Assembly: GCF_006717095.1 (NCBI RefSeq)
Contig: NZ_VFQE01000001.1
Coordinates: 1,550,001-1,614,000, forward strand
Reading direction: 5' to 3'
Length of the DNA: 64,000 bases
Source of the DNA: Blastococcus colisei
GTDB taxonomy: Bacteria; Actinomycetota; Actinomycetes; Mycobacteriales; Geodermatophilaceae
Below the pieces are notes generated by a model. It worked only from the letters and a program-made list of their open reading frames with translations. It ran no database searches and had not been told where the DNA came from. The position numbers and the translations under genes are program-made. Of the stretch, positions 17,756 through 27,095 are shown one piece after another; the first letter of the stretch is position 1, and each line of letters begins with the position of its first letter.

Positions 17756-19000
17756 TCACGCGGGGACGAGTTCCCTTTCCTCGACACGCGATGCCGGCGC
17801 GGTGTGCGCGACGCCGGCGGCGACCACCAGGGCCGCCGCGAGAGCCGGTGCGGCCAGCGCGGCGGTCGCGCCCAGGGAGTCGACGACGACACCGGTTCCC
17901 GCGGAGGCGAGCGCCTGGCCTACGATCACCGCGGAGCCGAGCATCGTCATGGTGGTCGCCGAGCGGCCCGCCGGGCTCAGCCGCGCGGCCAGGCTGTAGA
18001 GGGTGACGAGCGTCGGGCCGATGCCGAGGCCGAGGACGGCGAGGGCGACGACGAGGCCCCCGACCGACCGCGCGCAGGCATAGCCGATCGCCGCGGCGAG
18101 CAGCAGGGAGCCGAAGGTCCGCCAGCGCGCCCGCAGCGTGAACCGTGCCGGGAGCGCGGCCGCGCCCAGGGCGAGGACGGCCGACCCGATGCCCATGACG
18201 CCGTAGAGCAGTCCGGCGCGGTCGCCGCTGCCGTCCTGGGCGAGGAAGCCGGTGAGGGAGGTCAGCGTCGCGCCGAAGAAGATGCCGACGCCGAGCGTGC
18301 CCACCACGACCGTGAGCAGGGGGAACCGGACGAGCTCCCGGGCGGGCGCCGGGACCTCCGGGACCTTGTCGGGGTCGGGGTCGACCCGGCCGGTGTGGTG
18401 CAGGGCGAAGGCGGTGACGAACACGAATGTCAGCACCGAGGCGCCGGCGATGGCCACCCACGGGGCGATGGCGCTGGCGAGCAGCCCGACGAGGAACGGG
18501 CCGACGATGAAGACGGTCTCGTCGGCTGCGGACTCGTAGGCCATGGTGCCGCTGAGGACCTTCTCTCGGCGGCCGGGAGCGATGGTGCGCCCGATGATGG
18601 CGACCAGCCGGGTTCGTGACAGCGGGCCGACCTGCGGCGCGCTCGCACCGATGAGCACTGACAGCGCGAGGACGGCGACGTCCGGAGCGGTGCCCGCGAC
18701 CACGAACGGGAAGGCGCCCAGCAGGGTGGCGTTGACCAGTCCCACCGGGACGAGGACCCGCCGCTGCCCGAACCGGTCGACGGCGGCGCCGAGGAGCGGG
18801 CCGGCGAGCGCGGTGCCCAGGCCGGCGGCGGCGGAGTTGAGTCCGCCCAGGGTGACCGATCCGCGTTCGGCGACGACGAGGGTCAGCACGCCGACCACCA
18901 TCATCGCGAAGGGCAGCCGCGCGACGAAGGCGAGCGGGAAGTACGTGGGACCGGCGTGCCGGAGGAGCGGGGACTCGAACAGTCGGGCGTGCGTCATCAC
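17756..19000 (-). CDS. MFS transporter, probable drug or metabolite exporter
   Basis: A 414-residue protein with about 12 hydrophobic helices. The cytoplasmic loop motif DRFGQRRVLVP (after transmembrane 2) and a second-half ARFTLRARWR loop identify the major facilitator superfamily. MMTHARLFESPLLRHAGPTYFPLAFVARLP resembles the N-terminus of actinobacterial DHA-like exporters. The start is at 19000 or the next codon. It is monocistronic; no adjacent regulator was seen. The substrate cannot be deduced. Confidence 0.88.
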   Translation of the reverse strand: MMTHARLFESPLLRHAGPTYFPLAFVARLPFAMMVVGVLTLVVAERGSVTLGGLNSAAAGLGTALAGPLLGAAVDRFGQRRVLVPVGLVNATLLGAFPFVVAGTAPDVAVLALSVLIGASAPQVGPLSRTRLVAIIGRTIAPGRREKVLSGTMAYESAADETVFIVGPFLVGLLASAIAPWVAIAGASVLTFVFVTAFALHHTGRVDPDPDKVPEVPAPARELVRFPLLTVVVGTLGVGIFFGATLTSLTGFLAQDGSGDRAGLLYGVMGIGSAVLALGAAALPARFTLRARWRTFGSLLLAAAIGYACARSVGGLVVALAVLGLGIGPTLVTLYSLAARLSPAGRSATTMTMLGSAVIVGQALASAGTGVVVDSLGATAALAAPALAAALVVAAGVAHTAPASRVEERELVPA

Positions 19001-19169
19001 CTCTGTGCATCTGCGGATCGGGCGTGCCGCCTTGATCCGTCAGCGAGGCCGACAGCAGGTAGTTACACGTTCTGAACGCCGTCGACCATAACGCGCGGCT
19101 GTGGCCGGTGGCGGACCGACGTGGGTCCGCCACTGCCCGGCCGGGTGACGCCTCGTAAGACGCGCCAGG

Positions 19170-21044
19170 TCAGGCCGTCGCCGGCACCAGCCGGTGGAGG
19201 AATGCCTGGGTCTCGGGGTCGGTGGAGAAGAGCAGCGTGCCGCGCATCCCGCGGCTCAACAAGACCTTGTAGACGTTGCGGATCAGGGCATCGAACTCCT
19301 GGTCGCTCACTTTGGCCCGGTTCCGGAAGTCCGGGTCCTTGTTGTGGGAGCGATCGGTCACCCAGCGGTCGGTTCGCCAGATGAGATCCGGTCCCATGAG
19401 CACGCCGTTCCAGTCGTACTCGAAACCCTGGGCGGTGTAGACGCAGCCGACCTGAGCGAAGCCGGCCGGATCGCTGGCCCACAGGGCTGATGGCGGCGCC
19501 CCTCCGACGGACCGCTCGCCCTTGAGGTTCCAGGGGCGCTCCCAGTTTCCGATCCGCACGTCCGCGACAAGGGACCCGTCCTTGCGCGGGTCACTCCACG
19601 GCCAGCAGTAGCCCGCGGCCATGCGGGCGCCGTACTTGTCGCCGAGATACCGCTGGAGCTCGGACTCCATGGCCGACGGCGAATCGGCTACCCGGACCTC
19701 GAAGTTCTCATCGCCGGTCTAGGGGATCGGCCCGCCCGGCTTGAGGCCGAGGAGCCGTTCCACCCAGTCGATGTAGGCCTCGGAGCCACCGCAGCGGTAC
19801 TGGGCGCTGAGGTCCACGTGATGCACGTCGAGTCCGCGCTCACGGGCCGCCTTCTCGATGTCCTGAACGGTGCCGAGTTCGCCGGGTCGCACGACCTGGT
19901 TCTGGTCGAGGAGGAAGACGGGCACGCGTGCTGCATCGATGAGCTCGTCGACCTGGCGCTTGTCCGTGCGGAGTTCCGCCTTCGTCCACCGGTTGGCGGA
20001 GGTCTCGCGGAGACGGTGGGCCTCGTCAGCGATGAGAACGTCGAAACCGTTCTTGTCGGCGTCCGTGAAGCTGTTGAAGTACTTGAACAGCGACTGGACC
20101 TGACGAGAGCCCTTACCGGCCACCTTGCGGAGGGTCTGGGTGAACGACCGCGATCCCGTCGCATGGATCGCCGTCCGGCCACGGCGGTTCAGTTCACCCA
20201 GCAGCGAGAGCGCGATGACGCTCTTCCCGCTGCCCGGCCCGCCGGACACGACGACGACGCTCTTGTGGTCGCCCGACCGCGCCTTCTCGACCTCGTGGAG
20301 GACGAGGTCGAAGGCCACTCGTTGTTCGTCGAGCAGCACGAACTGCTCGCGGCGCTGGATCTCGTCGGCGGCGACCTGCATGAGCTGTTTGCTCGGCGCG
20401 ATCGTCGAGTGGAGCAGGCGGTCGGCGTAGTGGCTGCCGTCGCTCGGTGCCAGCCGGCTCCGGAGGAAGTCGAGGAATTCTCCCCGGCTCTCCTTGGTGA
20501 ACAGCCGGCCGAGCTCGTCCTGCGGGTAGTTGTAGAGCTGCCCGACCTGATTCCGGGCGGCGTTGTGCAGGTAGGCGGCACCGGCGACGACGTCGGTCGT
20601 TGCGTGCAGAAAGGCGACGAAGTCCAGCAGGTACTCGCCGTAGGCCCGCACCTGGGCGACCGGGTGGAGGATCGGGCGTCGCCCATAGGTCGGCTGGACG
20701 ACCAACTCGGCGTCGTCCTCGAACAGCTCGGCGTCCGTCCACTGCTTCAGCTCGAGGACGACGTACGACGGGCTGTCCCGCCGAGGATGGCGCCCGGCCA
20801 GGACGGCGTCGATGCGCTTGCTGCTGAGCGGGAGCTGGTACTCCAGCAGCACCTCGACGTCCTCCAGGCCGGCCTGGAGCAGGTCGGTGGCCAGTACCCG
20901 CAGGCTGGCGTCCCAGGACCGCAGCTCGGAGGCGGAGGCGCGACGCTTCATCTGGAACGACATCTGCTCGGCGAGGACGGTGCTCAGGCGGCCGGCCGAC
21001 GACAGGCCGGCCAGACCTCGCGCGGAGGTGCGCAGCAGTGGCAA
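19170..21044 (-). pseudogene. DUF2075 Schlafen-like DNA/RNA helicase-type ATPase, interrupted by an in-frame amber codon
   Basis: The 5' part (19719-21044, 441 codons, TTG start) has an N-terminal nuclease-like segment (VLLEYQLPLSSKRIDAVL, then YVVLELKQW), a Walker A SGGPGSGKSVIAL, and a helicase Walker B VLIADEAHRLRE. It stops at TAG (19721-19719) after GLKPGGPIP. The same frame continues without shift as TGDENFEVRVADSP and then 166 more residues ending near 19170, with YTAQGFEYDW and LLSRGMRGTLLF, the conserved DUF2075 C-terminus. Relatives have Trp at the stop position, so one TGG-to-TAG change explains the break. The intact product would be about 625 residues. It may be a recent null allele, a read-through gene or a base-call error. 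Confidence 0.8.
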
Positions 21045-21060
21045 GGACAGTCCCCAGGCA

Positions 21061-21078
21061 GCACGAATCGATTCGTGC
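21061..21078. promoter_or_regulatory. Perfect 18-bp palindrome upstream of the DUF2075 gene
   Basis: GCACGAATCGATTCGTGC is fully self-complementary and ends 16 bp upstream of the TTG start of the DUF2075 gene. A palindrome of this length without a spacer is a typical dimeric repressor site. No regulator gene lies directly beside it, so the protein that binds it is unknown. Confidence 0.55.
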
Positions 21079-21238
21079 GGGTGGAGGCATGTCCTGGGTG
21101 CGGAAGCCTGTCGAGCCGCTCCCGAGACAGTAACGGGCCGGAACCGGGACGGCGGGCATCGATACTGGCGCCGTGTCGGACATCCGCGACCTCACCCAGG
21201 CGATGCGCCAGTGCCCGAGGCGGCGACGGCGCGGGCGC

Positions 21239-22531
21239 TCAGTTTTGGGGTCGGGCCGGAACGGGACGGGTGGGCGGCGAGACCCGGGTGTCCCACCGGG
21301 TGCTGGCCAGCTGCCGCTCGGCGTGTGTGACGAGGGAGAACACGTCCGTCGCGGTGTATCCGGTCGTGCCCCGCTCGACGGATCGACGGGCGAGGATCCC
21401 GGCGTCCGCGAGCTCTTCCAGCGCGGCTCGCGCCGCCGGGAACGAGACGGCCAGGCGCCGCTGCGCCGTCCGGGACGTCAGGATCGGCACCTCGGGCAGG
21501 GTGCGCAGGATCCGCGAGGTCGCGGAGTCGGCACGCGGAACCTCGCGCCGCCCCTGGGCGGCCCGGTGCTCGGCGAGCTTCGTCTCCCACTCGTTCTGCA
21601 GTCCGGCGATCTGGCGGGCGAAGAGCTGCGCCTGCTCCGCGGCGACCGTGGTGGCGGAGAGGAAGAGGTCCAGCCATGTGGCGACCGCGGCTGCCGCTTC
21701 GCCGCCCGCGGGGGGCCCTGCGTATCGGTACGAGGTCAGGCCCTCGACGTAGCGGTCGCGAAGGGTGGAGAGCACCAGGCTCACCGGGAGGACCGCCGAC
21801 GGCGTGAGGCGGCGCCGGGTGAGCACGGTGTGGATGAGGGCGCGCCCCACGCGACCGTTGCCGTCGGTGAAGGGATGGATCGTCTCGAACTGGGCGTGCA
21901 CGATGCCTGCCTGCACGAGCGGCGCATGGACGGAGCCGTTCATGTAGTCGACGAGGTCCGACATGAGGGCAGGAACCAGCTCCGGCGGGGGCGGGACGAA
22001 CTCGGCCGACAGTGGGTGCCAGGCGGAGCCGCCGAGCCAGTTCTGCACCCGGCGCAACCCGTGGTGGGCCTCGTCGGGCAACAGCGCCCGATGGAGGGCC
22101 TCGATGTCCTCGACCGTGATGGCATCTGCCGTGGCCAGCTCGTTCCCCGCCCGGCGGAGGACGGTGATGTTGTTGGCGACGAGGCGCGCCTGGTCGCTGA
22201 ACCCTCGGACGTCCTCGTCCTGGGCGAGTTCCGCGAGAGCGACCTGTTGGGGCGAGGGCGCGATGCCCTCGATGAGCGAGCTGGCGATCGCCTCCGAGCG
22301 CAGCAGGAAGCGGGCGAGGCCCTCCAGTGCCTGCGCTCCCGGGCCGTTCGTCAGCTCACGGACCGCGCGTTCCGCCACCGTGGCGGCCTGATTGGCGTCC
22401 CGGGACAGGCTCAGGGGCCGCGAGGTCACCAGGTCGGGCTCGTAGCGGCGGTACGGGCCGAAGAGTCGATCGGCGCGCGGGACCATGGTCAGATCGGAGT
22501 GCTCCCAGACCGCATCCAGCCACCGCGCCAT
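21239..22531 (-). CDS. Fic-domain protein (class II, N-terminal inhibitory helix) with C-terminal winged helix
   Basis: A 430-residue Fic protein with the catalytic loop HPFTDGNGRVGR at residues 219-230, all key residues present. Fic enzymes transfer AMP or related groups from nucleotides to target hydroxyls. The inhibitory motif S-x3-E-G lies in SSLIEG at residues 84-89, before the Fic core, which places it in class II. The C-terminal 90 residues (LTSRTAQRRLAVSFPAARAALEELADAGIL) form a winged helix, so it may bind its own promoter. Three related half-sites upstream support this. The target protein is unknown. It lies between two nucleic-acid ATPase genes. Confidence 0.92.
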   Translation of the reverse strand: MARWLDAVWEHSDLTMVPRADRLFGPYRRYEPDLVTSRPLSLSRDANQAATVAERAVRELTNGPGAQALEGLARFLLRSEAIASSLIEGIAPSPQQVALAELAQDEDVRGFSDQARLVANNITVLRRAGNELATADAITVEDIEALHRALLPDEAHHGLRRVQNWLGGSAWHPLSAEFVPPPPELVPALMSDLVDYMNGSVHAPLVQAGIVHAQFETIHPFTDGNGRVGRALIHTVLTRRRLTPSAVLPVSLVLSTLRDRYVEGLTSYRYAGPPAGGEAAAAVATWLDLFLSATTVAAEQAQLFARQIAGLQNEWETKLAEHRAAQGRREVPRADSATSRILRTLPEVPILTSRTAQRRLAVSFPAARAALEELADAGILARRSVERGTTGYTATDVFSLVTHAERQLASTRWDTRVSPPTRPVPARPQN

Positions 22532-22540
22532 GGTCGTAAC

Positions 22541-22590
22541 CTTTCACGGACAGTCATTCCGTTAAAGTGTGATATGCGATCCTTTAATGG
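22541..22590. promoter_or_regulatory. Array of three inverted CTTTAACGG-like half-sites upstream of the Fic gene
   Basis: CTTTCACGG (22541-22549), CCGTTAAAG (22559-22567) and CTTTAATGG (22582-22590) are alternating orientations of one 9-bp motif, each within one mismatch of CTTTAACGG or its complement. Spacers are 9 and 14 bp. The first overlaps the Fic ribosome-binding site (GAAAGG on the minus strand), 10 bp from its ATG. The stretch is AT-rich against its surroundings. Binding by the Fic winged helix is inference. Confidence 0.55.
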
Positions 22591-22779
22591 ATCCGCCGTT
22601 CACGCAAGCTTGTGGTCCTGGTCTGCGTCCGGCGATCGCTCGGACGGGTGAGTCCGCCGCCTCCCCTGACCTACAGCCCCGCGGTCGTGTCGGTGGCGTC
22701 CGCTACCCACTGAGCGAGGCAGGGTGGTCGGGACCCGTCCGGCAGGCTGCCGGCGACGGCGATCGGGGAGGTACGGGCG

Positions 22780-25700
22780 ATGCAGCGACTCGACGGGCGG
22801 CTGGTGCTGAGCCCGACCGACCTGACCGCCCACCAGGAGTGCCGGCACCTGACCCGGCTCGACCTGGGCGTGGCCGCGGGGGAGTGGGCGGCGCCGGACG
22901 TCGAGACGACGGAGGAGCTGCAGTTCGTCTTCGACCGAGGCATGGCGCACGAGGAGAGGTACCTGGCGTCGCTCGAGGCGGCTGGAAAGACGATCGCGCG
23001 GATCGAGACGGTGTTCGACGCAGACGGACGGCGCCGGGCCGAGGTGCAGACGGTCGAGGCGATGCGCCGCGGGTTCGACGTCGTCTACCAGGGGACCTTC
23101 TTCGACGGCGCCTGGGGCGGGCAGGCCGACTTCCTGCTTCGCGTGGATCGGCCGTCTCCGGTTCTCGGCGACTGGTCCTACGAGATCGCCGACACCAAGC
23201 TGGCGCGGAAGCTGAAGATCGCCGCCCTCCTGCAGATGGCCACTTACGCCGAGCGGCTCACCGTGCTGCAGGGGGTGGCGCCGGAGTGGATCCACGTCGT
23301 CACCGGGGACGGCGAGTCGCGGCCGTGGCGGCTCATCGACGTCGCCGCCTACGCCCGCCGCGCGCGGGCCCGGCTGGAGACGTTCGTCGAGGCGCCGCCG
23401 GCGACCGGTCCCTCGCCGATCGGCTACTGCGAGCAGTGCCGCTGGGCGGTGCGGTGCAATGCCGAGCTGCGGGACGCCGACGACCTCGGCCTGGTCGCCG
23501 GCATGCGCGGCGACCACCGCGACCTGCTGAGGGCGGCGGGCATCCCGACGCTGGAGGCGCTGGCGACGGCGTCGCCGGAACGGCTGAAGGCCTCGGGCAT
23601 CGGCGCGGACGCGCGCACCCGGCTGCAGCAGCAGGCGGCCGAGCAGCTCAAGGAGCGGACGACGGGGGAGTCGTCGCGGACGCTGCTGCCGCCGGTGTCC
23701 GGCCTGGGTCTGCTCCGGCTGCCGCCGCCAAGCCCGGGCGACCTCTACCTCGACTTCGAGGGCGATCCCTGGTTCGAGGACGGCGCGGGCATCGAGTACC
23801 TCGCCGGGCTGGGCGACCGGTCGCGCGGGTTCACGCCGCTGTGGGCGCACGACCGGCCGGCGGAGAAGCAGATGGTCGCTGATCTGATCGACCGGATCGT
23901 CTCTGCCACAGAGGCCGACCCCGCGATGCACGTCTACCACTACGCGGCCTACGAGGTGACCGCGCTCAAAAAGCTGACCGGCGGCTACGGCGTCCGCGAG
24001 GCGGAGCTCGACCAGCTGCTGCGCGAGGAGCGGTTCGTCGACCTCTATCCCGTCGTCCGGCAGTCGATGCGGATCAGCAAGGAGTCGTACTCGATCAAGA
24101 AGGTCGAGGCGTTCTACGGCCGGTCGCACGAGGGCGAGGTGGCCAGCGGGCTCGGCAGCGTGCTCGTCTACGAGCAGTGGCTGGCCGACGGCGACGCCGC
24201 GAAGCTGGCCGCGATCGAGTCGTACAACACCGACGACGTCGACTCGACCCGCGAGCTGCACGACTGGCTGGAGCAGCAGCGCGCCGAGCTGGAGGCGCTG
24301 CACGGATCGCTGCCACGGCCGACGCTGACCGCGTCGGCGCCCGACCCGAGGGTCACCGACGCGCAGGCCGCCGAGCAGGAGCTGACTGACCGGCTGCACG
24401 CGGCGGGGCACGAGCTGCTCGGCGACCTCGTCGGCTGGCACCGTCGCGAGGACCGCCCGGCCTGGTGGGAGGTCTACCGCCTCCAGGATCTGGACGCCGA
24501 GGAGCTCGAGCGGGACGGCACAGCGCTGGGCGGGCTGACCTTCGTCCGGTGCCTGGGGCCGAAGAAGAAGAGCGACCTGTACGAGTACTCGTTCCCGGTG
24601 CAGGACACGAAGGTCTCCACCGGTGAGGCACTCGACGTGGACACCGCGAAGAAGGTCGGCGAGGTCTTCGAGTTCGAGGCCACGGCCGGGCGGCTCGTGC
24701 TGAAGACGACGGCGACCGAGCCGCCTCGCCCGCGCGGACTCGGGCCGGGCGGGCCGCTGAACACCAAGAGCCTGCGCGAGGCGATCCAGGCGAGCGGGGA
24801 GGACGTGCTGGCCGGGCACGACTGTCTCGGCCAGGCGCTGGTCGAGCGGCGCGTTCCCGCGGGAACGCAGCTGCGCGAGGGTGAGTCGACCACCCAGGCG
24901 ATCGTGCGGCTGGGCCTGGCTCTGGACGGCGAGGTGCTGGCCATCCAGGGCCCGCCGGGGAGCGGCAAGACGACGGCCGCGGCTGAGCTGATCCGGGAGC
25001 TGCTGGACGCGGGGAAGAAGGTCGGCGTCACGGCGACCTCGCACGCGGTGATCGGCAACCTGCTGAAGGCGGTGGGGCGGCCGGCGCTGCAGAAGTGCGA
25101 CGAGAGCCAGCACTGCGGCTCGGACGACGTGGCGTGGTCGTCGGACAACGGCTTCGTGGCGCAGGCGCTGCTGAGCGGCGACGTGAACCTGGTCGGCGGG
25201 ACGGCGTGGTTCTGGACGCGTGCGGACGTGGCCCAGGCCGTCGACGTGCTGGTGGTCGACGAGGCCGGGCAGTTCTCGCTGGCCAACGCGGTCGCGGTGG
25301 CGCGGGGTGCGCGGTCGATGGTGCTGCTGGGCGATCCGCAGCAGCTGGCCCAGCCCAGCCAGGCGGTGCACCCGGGGGAGTCCGGAGCCTCGGCGCTGGA
25401 GCACCTGCTCGACGGCCACGCGACCATCCCCGAGGACCGCGGCGTCTTCCTCGACCGCTCGTACCGGATGCACCCGGACCTGACTGCATTCGTGTCCGAC
25501 CTGGCGTACGAGGGCCGGCTGGAGGCCGCGGACGGCCGCGAACGGGTTGCGGTGCTGGGGGAGGGGCGGCTGTCGGGGAGTGGCCTGCGGGTGGTGCCGG
25601 TGCGGCACGAGCTGACTGGGGCGGACAAGAGCCAGCAGGAGGCCGACGTCGTCGCGCGGCTGTGGCAGTCGGTGCAGGGCTCGACGTGGCGCAGCCATCT

Positions 25701-26064
25701 CGGTAAGGAGGCGCGGATCGGGCCGGAGCAGGTGCTGGTCGTCGCGCCGTACAACGCCCAGGTCGCACTGATCAAGGCGGCGCTGCCGGACGGTGCACGG
25801 GTGGGGACCGTGGACAAGTTCCAGGGCCAGGAGGCGCCGGTGGTCATCTACTCGATGACCAGCACCAGCGCAGTCGACGCACCGCGGGGCGTCGGGTTCC
25901 TGTTCGACCTCAACCGGCTGAACGTGGCGGTGTCGCGGGCGCAGGCGCTGGCCGTCGTGGTGCTGAGCCAGCTGCTGTTGGACGCGCCCGTGCGGACGCC
26001 CGAGCAGCTACGGCGGGTGAACGCGCTCTGCCGGCTGGTGGAGTCGGCGACCGTCGTCGTGTAG
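22780..26064 (+). CDS. TM0106-type RecB-like nuclease fused to superfamily 1 helicase
   Basis: A 1,094-residue protein. The N-terminal third is a RecB/Cas4-like nuclease: DWSYEIADTKLAR gives the D-x(n)-D-x-K core, and cysteines in QECRHL and YCEQCRWAVRC suit an iron-sulfur cluster. A middle RNase H-like exonuclease region starts LYLDFEGDPWFEDG. The C-terminal DNA2/UPF1-like helicase has Walker A QGPPGSGKTT near residue 725, VVDEAGQFSLANAVA near 826, LLGDPQQLAQP, and a final VDKFQGQE and LNRLNVAVSRA. The ATG at 22780 follows GGGGAGG. It probably processes DNA or RNA ends in repair or defence; no partner is fixed. Confidence 0.88.
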   Translation: MQRLDGRLVLSPTDLTAHQECRHLTRLDLGVAAGEWAAPDVETTEELQFVFDRGMAHEERYLASLEAAGKTIARIETVFDADGRRRAEVQTVEAMRRGFDVVYQGTFFDGAWGGQADFLLRVDRPSPVLGDWSYEIADTKLARKLKIAALLQMATYAERLTVLQGVAPEWIHVVTGDGESRPWRLIDVAAYARRARARLETFVEAPPATGPSPIGYCEQCRWAVRCNAELRDADDLGLVAGMRGDHRDLLRAAGIPTLEALATASPERLKASGIGADARTRLQQQAAEQLKERTTGESSRTLLPPVSGLGLLRLPPPSPGDLYLDFEGDPWFEDGAGIEYLAGLGDRSRGFTPLWAHDRPAEKQMVADLIDRIVSATEADPAMHVYHYAAYEVTALKKLTGGYGVREAELDQLLREERFVDLYPVVRQSMRISKESYSIKKVEAFYGRSHEGEVASGLGSVLVYEQWLADGDAAKLAAIESYNTDDVDSTRELHDWLEQQRAELEALHGSLPRPTLTASAPDPRVTDAQAAEQELTDRLHAAGHELLGDLVGWHRREDRPAWWEVYRLQDLDAEELERDGTALGGLTFVRCLGPKKKSDLYEYSFPVQDTKVSTGEALDVDTAKKVGEVFEFEATAGRLVLKTTATEPPRPRGLGPGGPLNTKSLREAIQASGEDVLAGHDCLGQALVERRVPAGTQLREGESTTQAIVRLGLALDGEVLAIQGPPGSGKTTAAAELIRELLDAGKKVGVTATSHAVIGNLLKAVGRPALQKCDESQHCGSDDVAWSSDNGFVAQALLSGDVNLVGGTAWFWTRADVAQAVDVLVVDEAGQFSLANAVAVARGARSMVLLGDPQQLAQPSQAVHPGESGASALEHLLDGHATIPEDRGVFLDRSYRMHPDLTAFVSDLAYEGRLEAADGRERVAVLGEGRLSGSGLRVVPVRHELTGADKSQQEADVVARLWQSVQGSTWRSHLGKEARIGPEQVLVVAPYNAQVALIKAALPDGARVGTVDKFQGQEAPVVIYSMTSTSAVDAPRGVGFLFDLNRLNVAVSRAQALAVVVLSQLLLDAPVRTPEQLRRVNALCRLVESATVVV

Positions 26065-26068
26065 CCCC

Positions 26069-26084
26069 GCCCGCGTGCGCGGGC
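26069..26084 (+). terminator. Possible short stem-loop terminator after the nuclease-helicase gene
   Basis: GCCCGCGTGCGCGGGC, six-base perfect arms around GTGC, begins five bases after the stop of the preceding gene. There is no U-tract, as is common in GC-rich actinobacteria, so function is uncertain. Confidence 0.35.
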
Positions 26085-26165
26085 CGGATAGGACGCGTGG
26101 TCTGATGCCAGTCAGAGGTTGGTGGCCGGCGTCGGGGCCGGTCCGCTCGGCAGGAAGGTGGGCTT

Positions 26166-26912
26166 GTGGCCGGATCCGGTGAAGTGCAGCTCGAGGTGGA
26201 CGGCGGCGTCGCGATCGTGACGCTGAACGCCCCGGACCGGCGCAATGCGCTGACGCCGGCGATGGCCGACGAGCTGATCGCGACGTTCGACGAGGTGGAC
26301 GTCAAGCCGGAGGTCGGCGCGCTGGTGATCCGGGCGGTGGGCAAATCCTTCTGCGCGGGCGGCGACATCGCCACGCTGACCTCCGCCGGCAAGGACCCGG
26401 CGGGACCCGAGGCTTACGAGGGCATGGGCAAGATCTACGACTCCTTCTACCGACTGGGCCAGGTGAAGGTCCCGACCGTGGCCGCGGTGCGGGGCTCCGC
26501 GGTGGGCGCCGGCATGAACATGCTGCTGGCGGCGGACCTGCGGATCGTGGCGAAGGACGCTCGGCTGTTGTGCGGGTTCCTGAAGCGCGGCATGCACCCC
26601 GGCGGCGGGCATTTCGTCATCCTGTCGCGCTTGATCGGACGCGAGGCCGCGGCCGCGATGGCGCTATTCGGCGAGGAAATCAACGGCGACAAGGCCGTTG
26701 AGCTCGGCCTGGCCTGGGAGTCCCTTGACGACGCCGCGGTCGAGGAGCGCGCGATCGAGCTGGCCGCCCGCGTGGCAGCCGACCCCGAGCTGGCACGCGT
26801 GGCGGTGGGCAACTTCCGCAAGGAGGTTGTCAACGGCGCCGTCGGCTGGGACGTCGCGATGCACTCTGAGCGCCCGGCGCAGATGTGGTCCATGCGCCGC
26901 TCGGCCGGCTGA
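26166..26912 (+). CDS. Enoyl-CoA hydratase/isomerase family protein
   Basis: A 248-residue crotonase-fold protein. VAIVTLNAPDRRNALT is at the N-terminus; VIRAVGKSFCAGGDI supplies the first oxyanion-hole strand and VAAVRGSAVGAGMNMLLAADLRI the second. Where classical hydratases have two catalytic glutamates, this protein reads LLCGFLKRGMHPGGG, so the exact reaction (hydration, isomerisation or hydrolysis) is uncertain. GTG start at 26166. It is a lone metabolic gene inside a run of nucleic-acid genes. Confidence 0.85.
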   Translation: MAGSGEVQLEVDGGVAIVTLNAPDRRNALTPAMADELIATFDEVDVKPEVGALVIRAVGKSFCAGGDIATLTSAGKDPAGPEAYEGMGKIYDSFYRLGQVKVPTVAAVRGSAVGAGMNMLLAADLRIVAKDARLLCGFLKRGMHPGGGHFVILSRLIGREAAAAMALFGEEINGDKAVELGLAWESLDDAAVEERAIELAARVAADPELARVAVGNFRKEVVNGAVGWDVAMHSERPAQMWSMRRSAG

Positions 26913-26960
26913 GAGCGCGAGTTCGTGAGCGAATGGTGGAGCGCGGGCGCGGGCGCGGTC

Positions 26961-26999
26961 GACGGGCCCCCGCTCCGCGGCGCGCGGCCCGTCTTCGTT
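26961..26999 (+). terminator. Stem-loop terminator after the enoyl-CoA hydratase gene
   Basis: GACGGGCC (26961-26968) and GGCCCGTC (26986-26993) form a perfect 8-bp stem with a 17-base GC-rich loop, followed by TTCGTT. It lies about 50 bp past the hydratase stop and before the convergent helicase gene end at 27096, so it could serve both. Confidence 0.55.
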
Positions 27000-27095
27000 G
27001 CCCAAGGTCGCCGTCGGCGCCGGGGTCCACGTTCCCCGGCATGACGCCATAGCGTCGCCTTCGTGTCAGTGCGCCGATCTAACTGCCGCGACGAG

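Noticed and set aside
22600-25698. 1,032-codon open frame on the minus strand
   Set aside because: Antisense to the RecB-like nuclease/helicase gene; no motif and Arg/Gln/Leu-biased.
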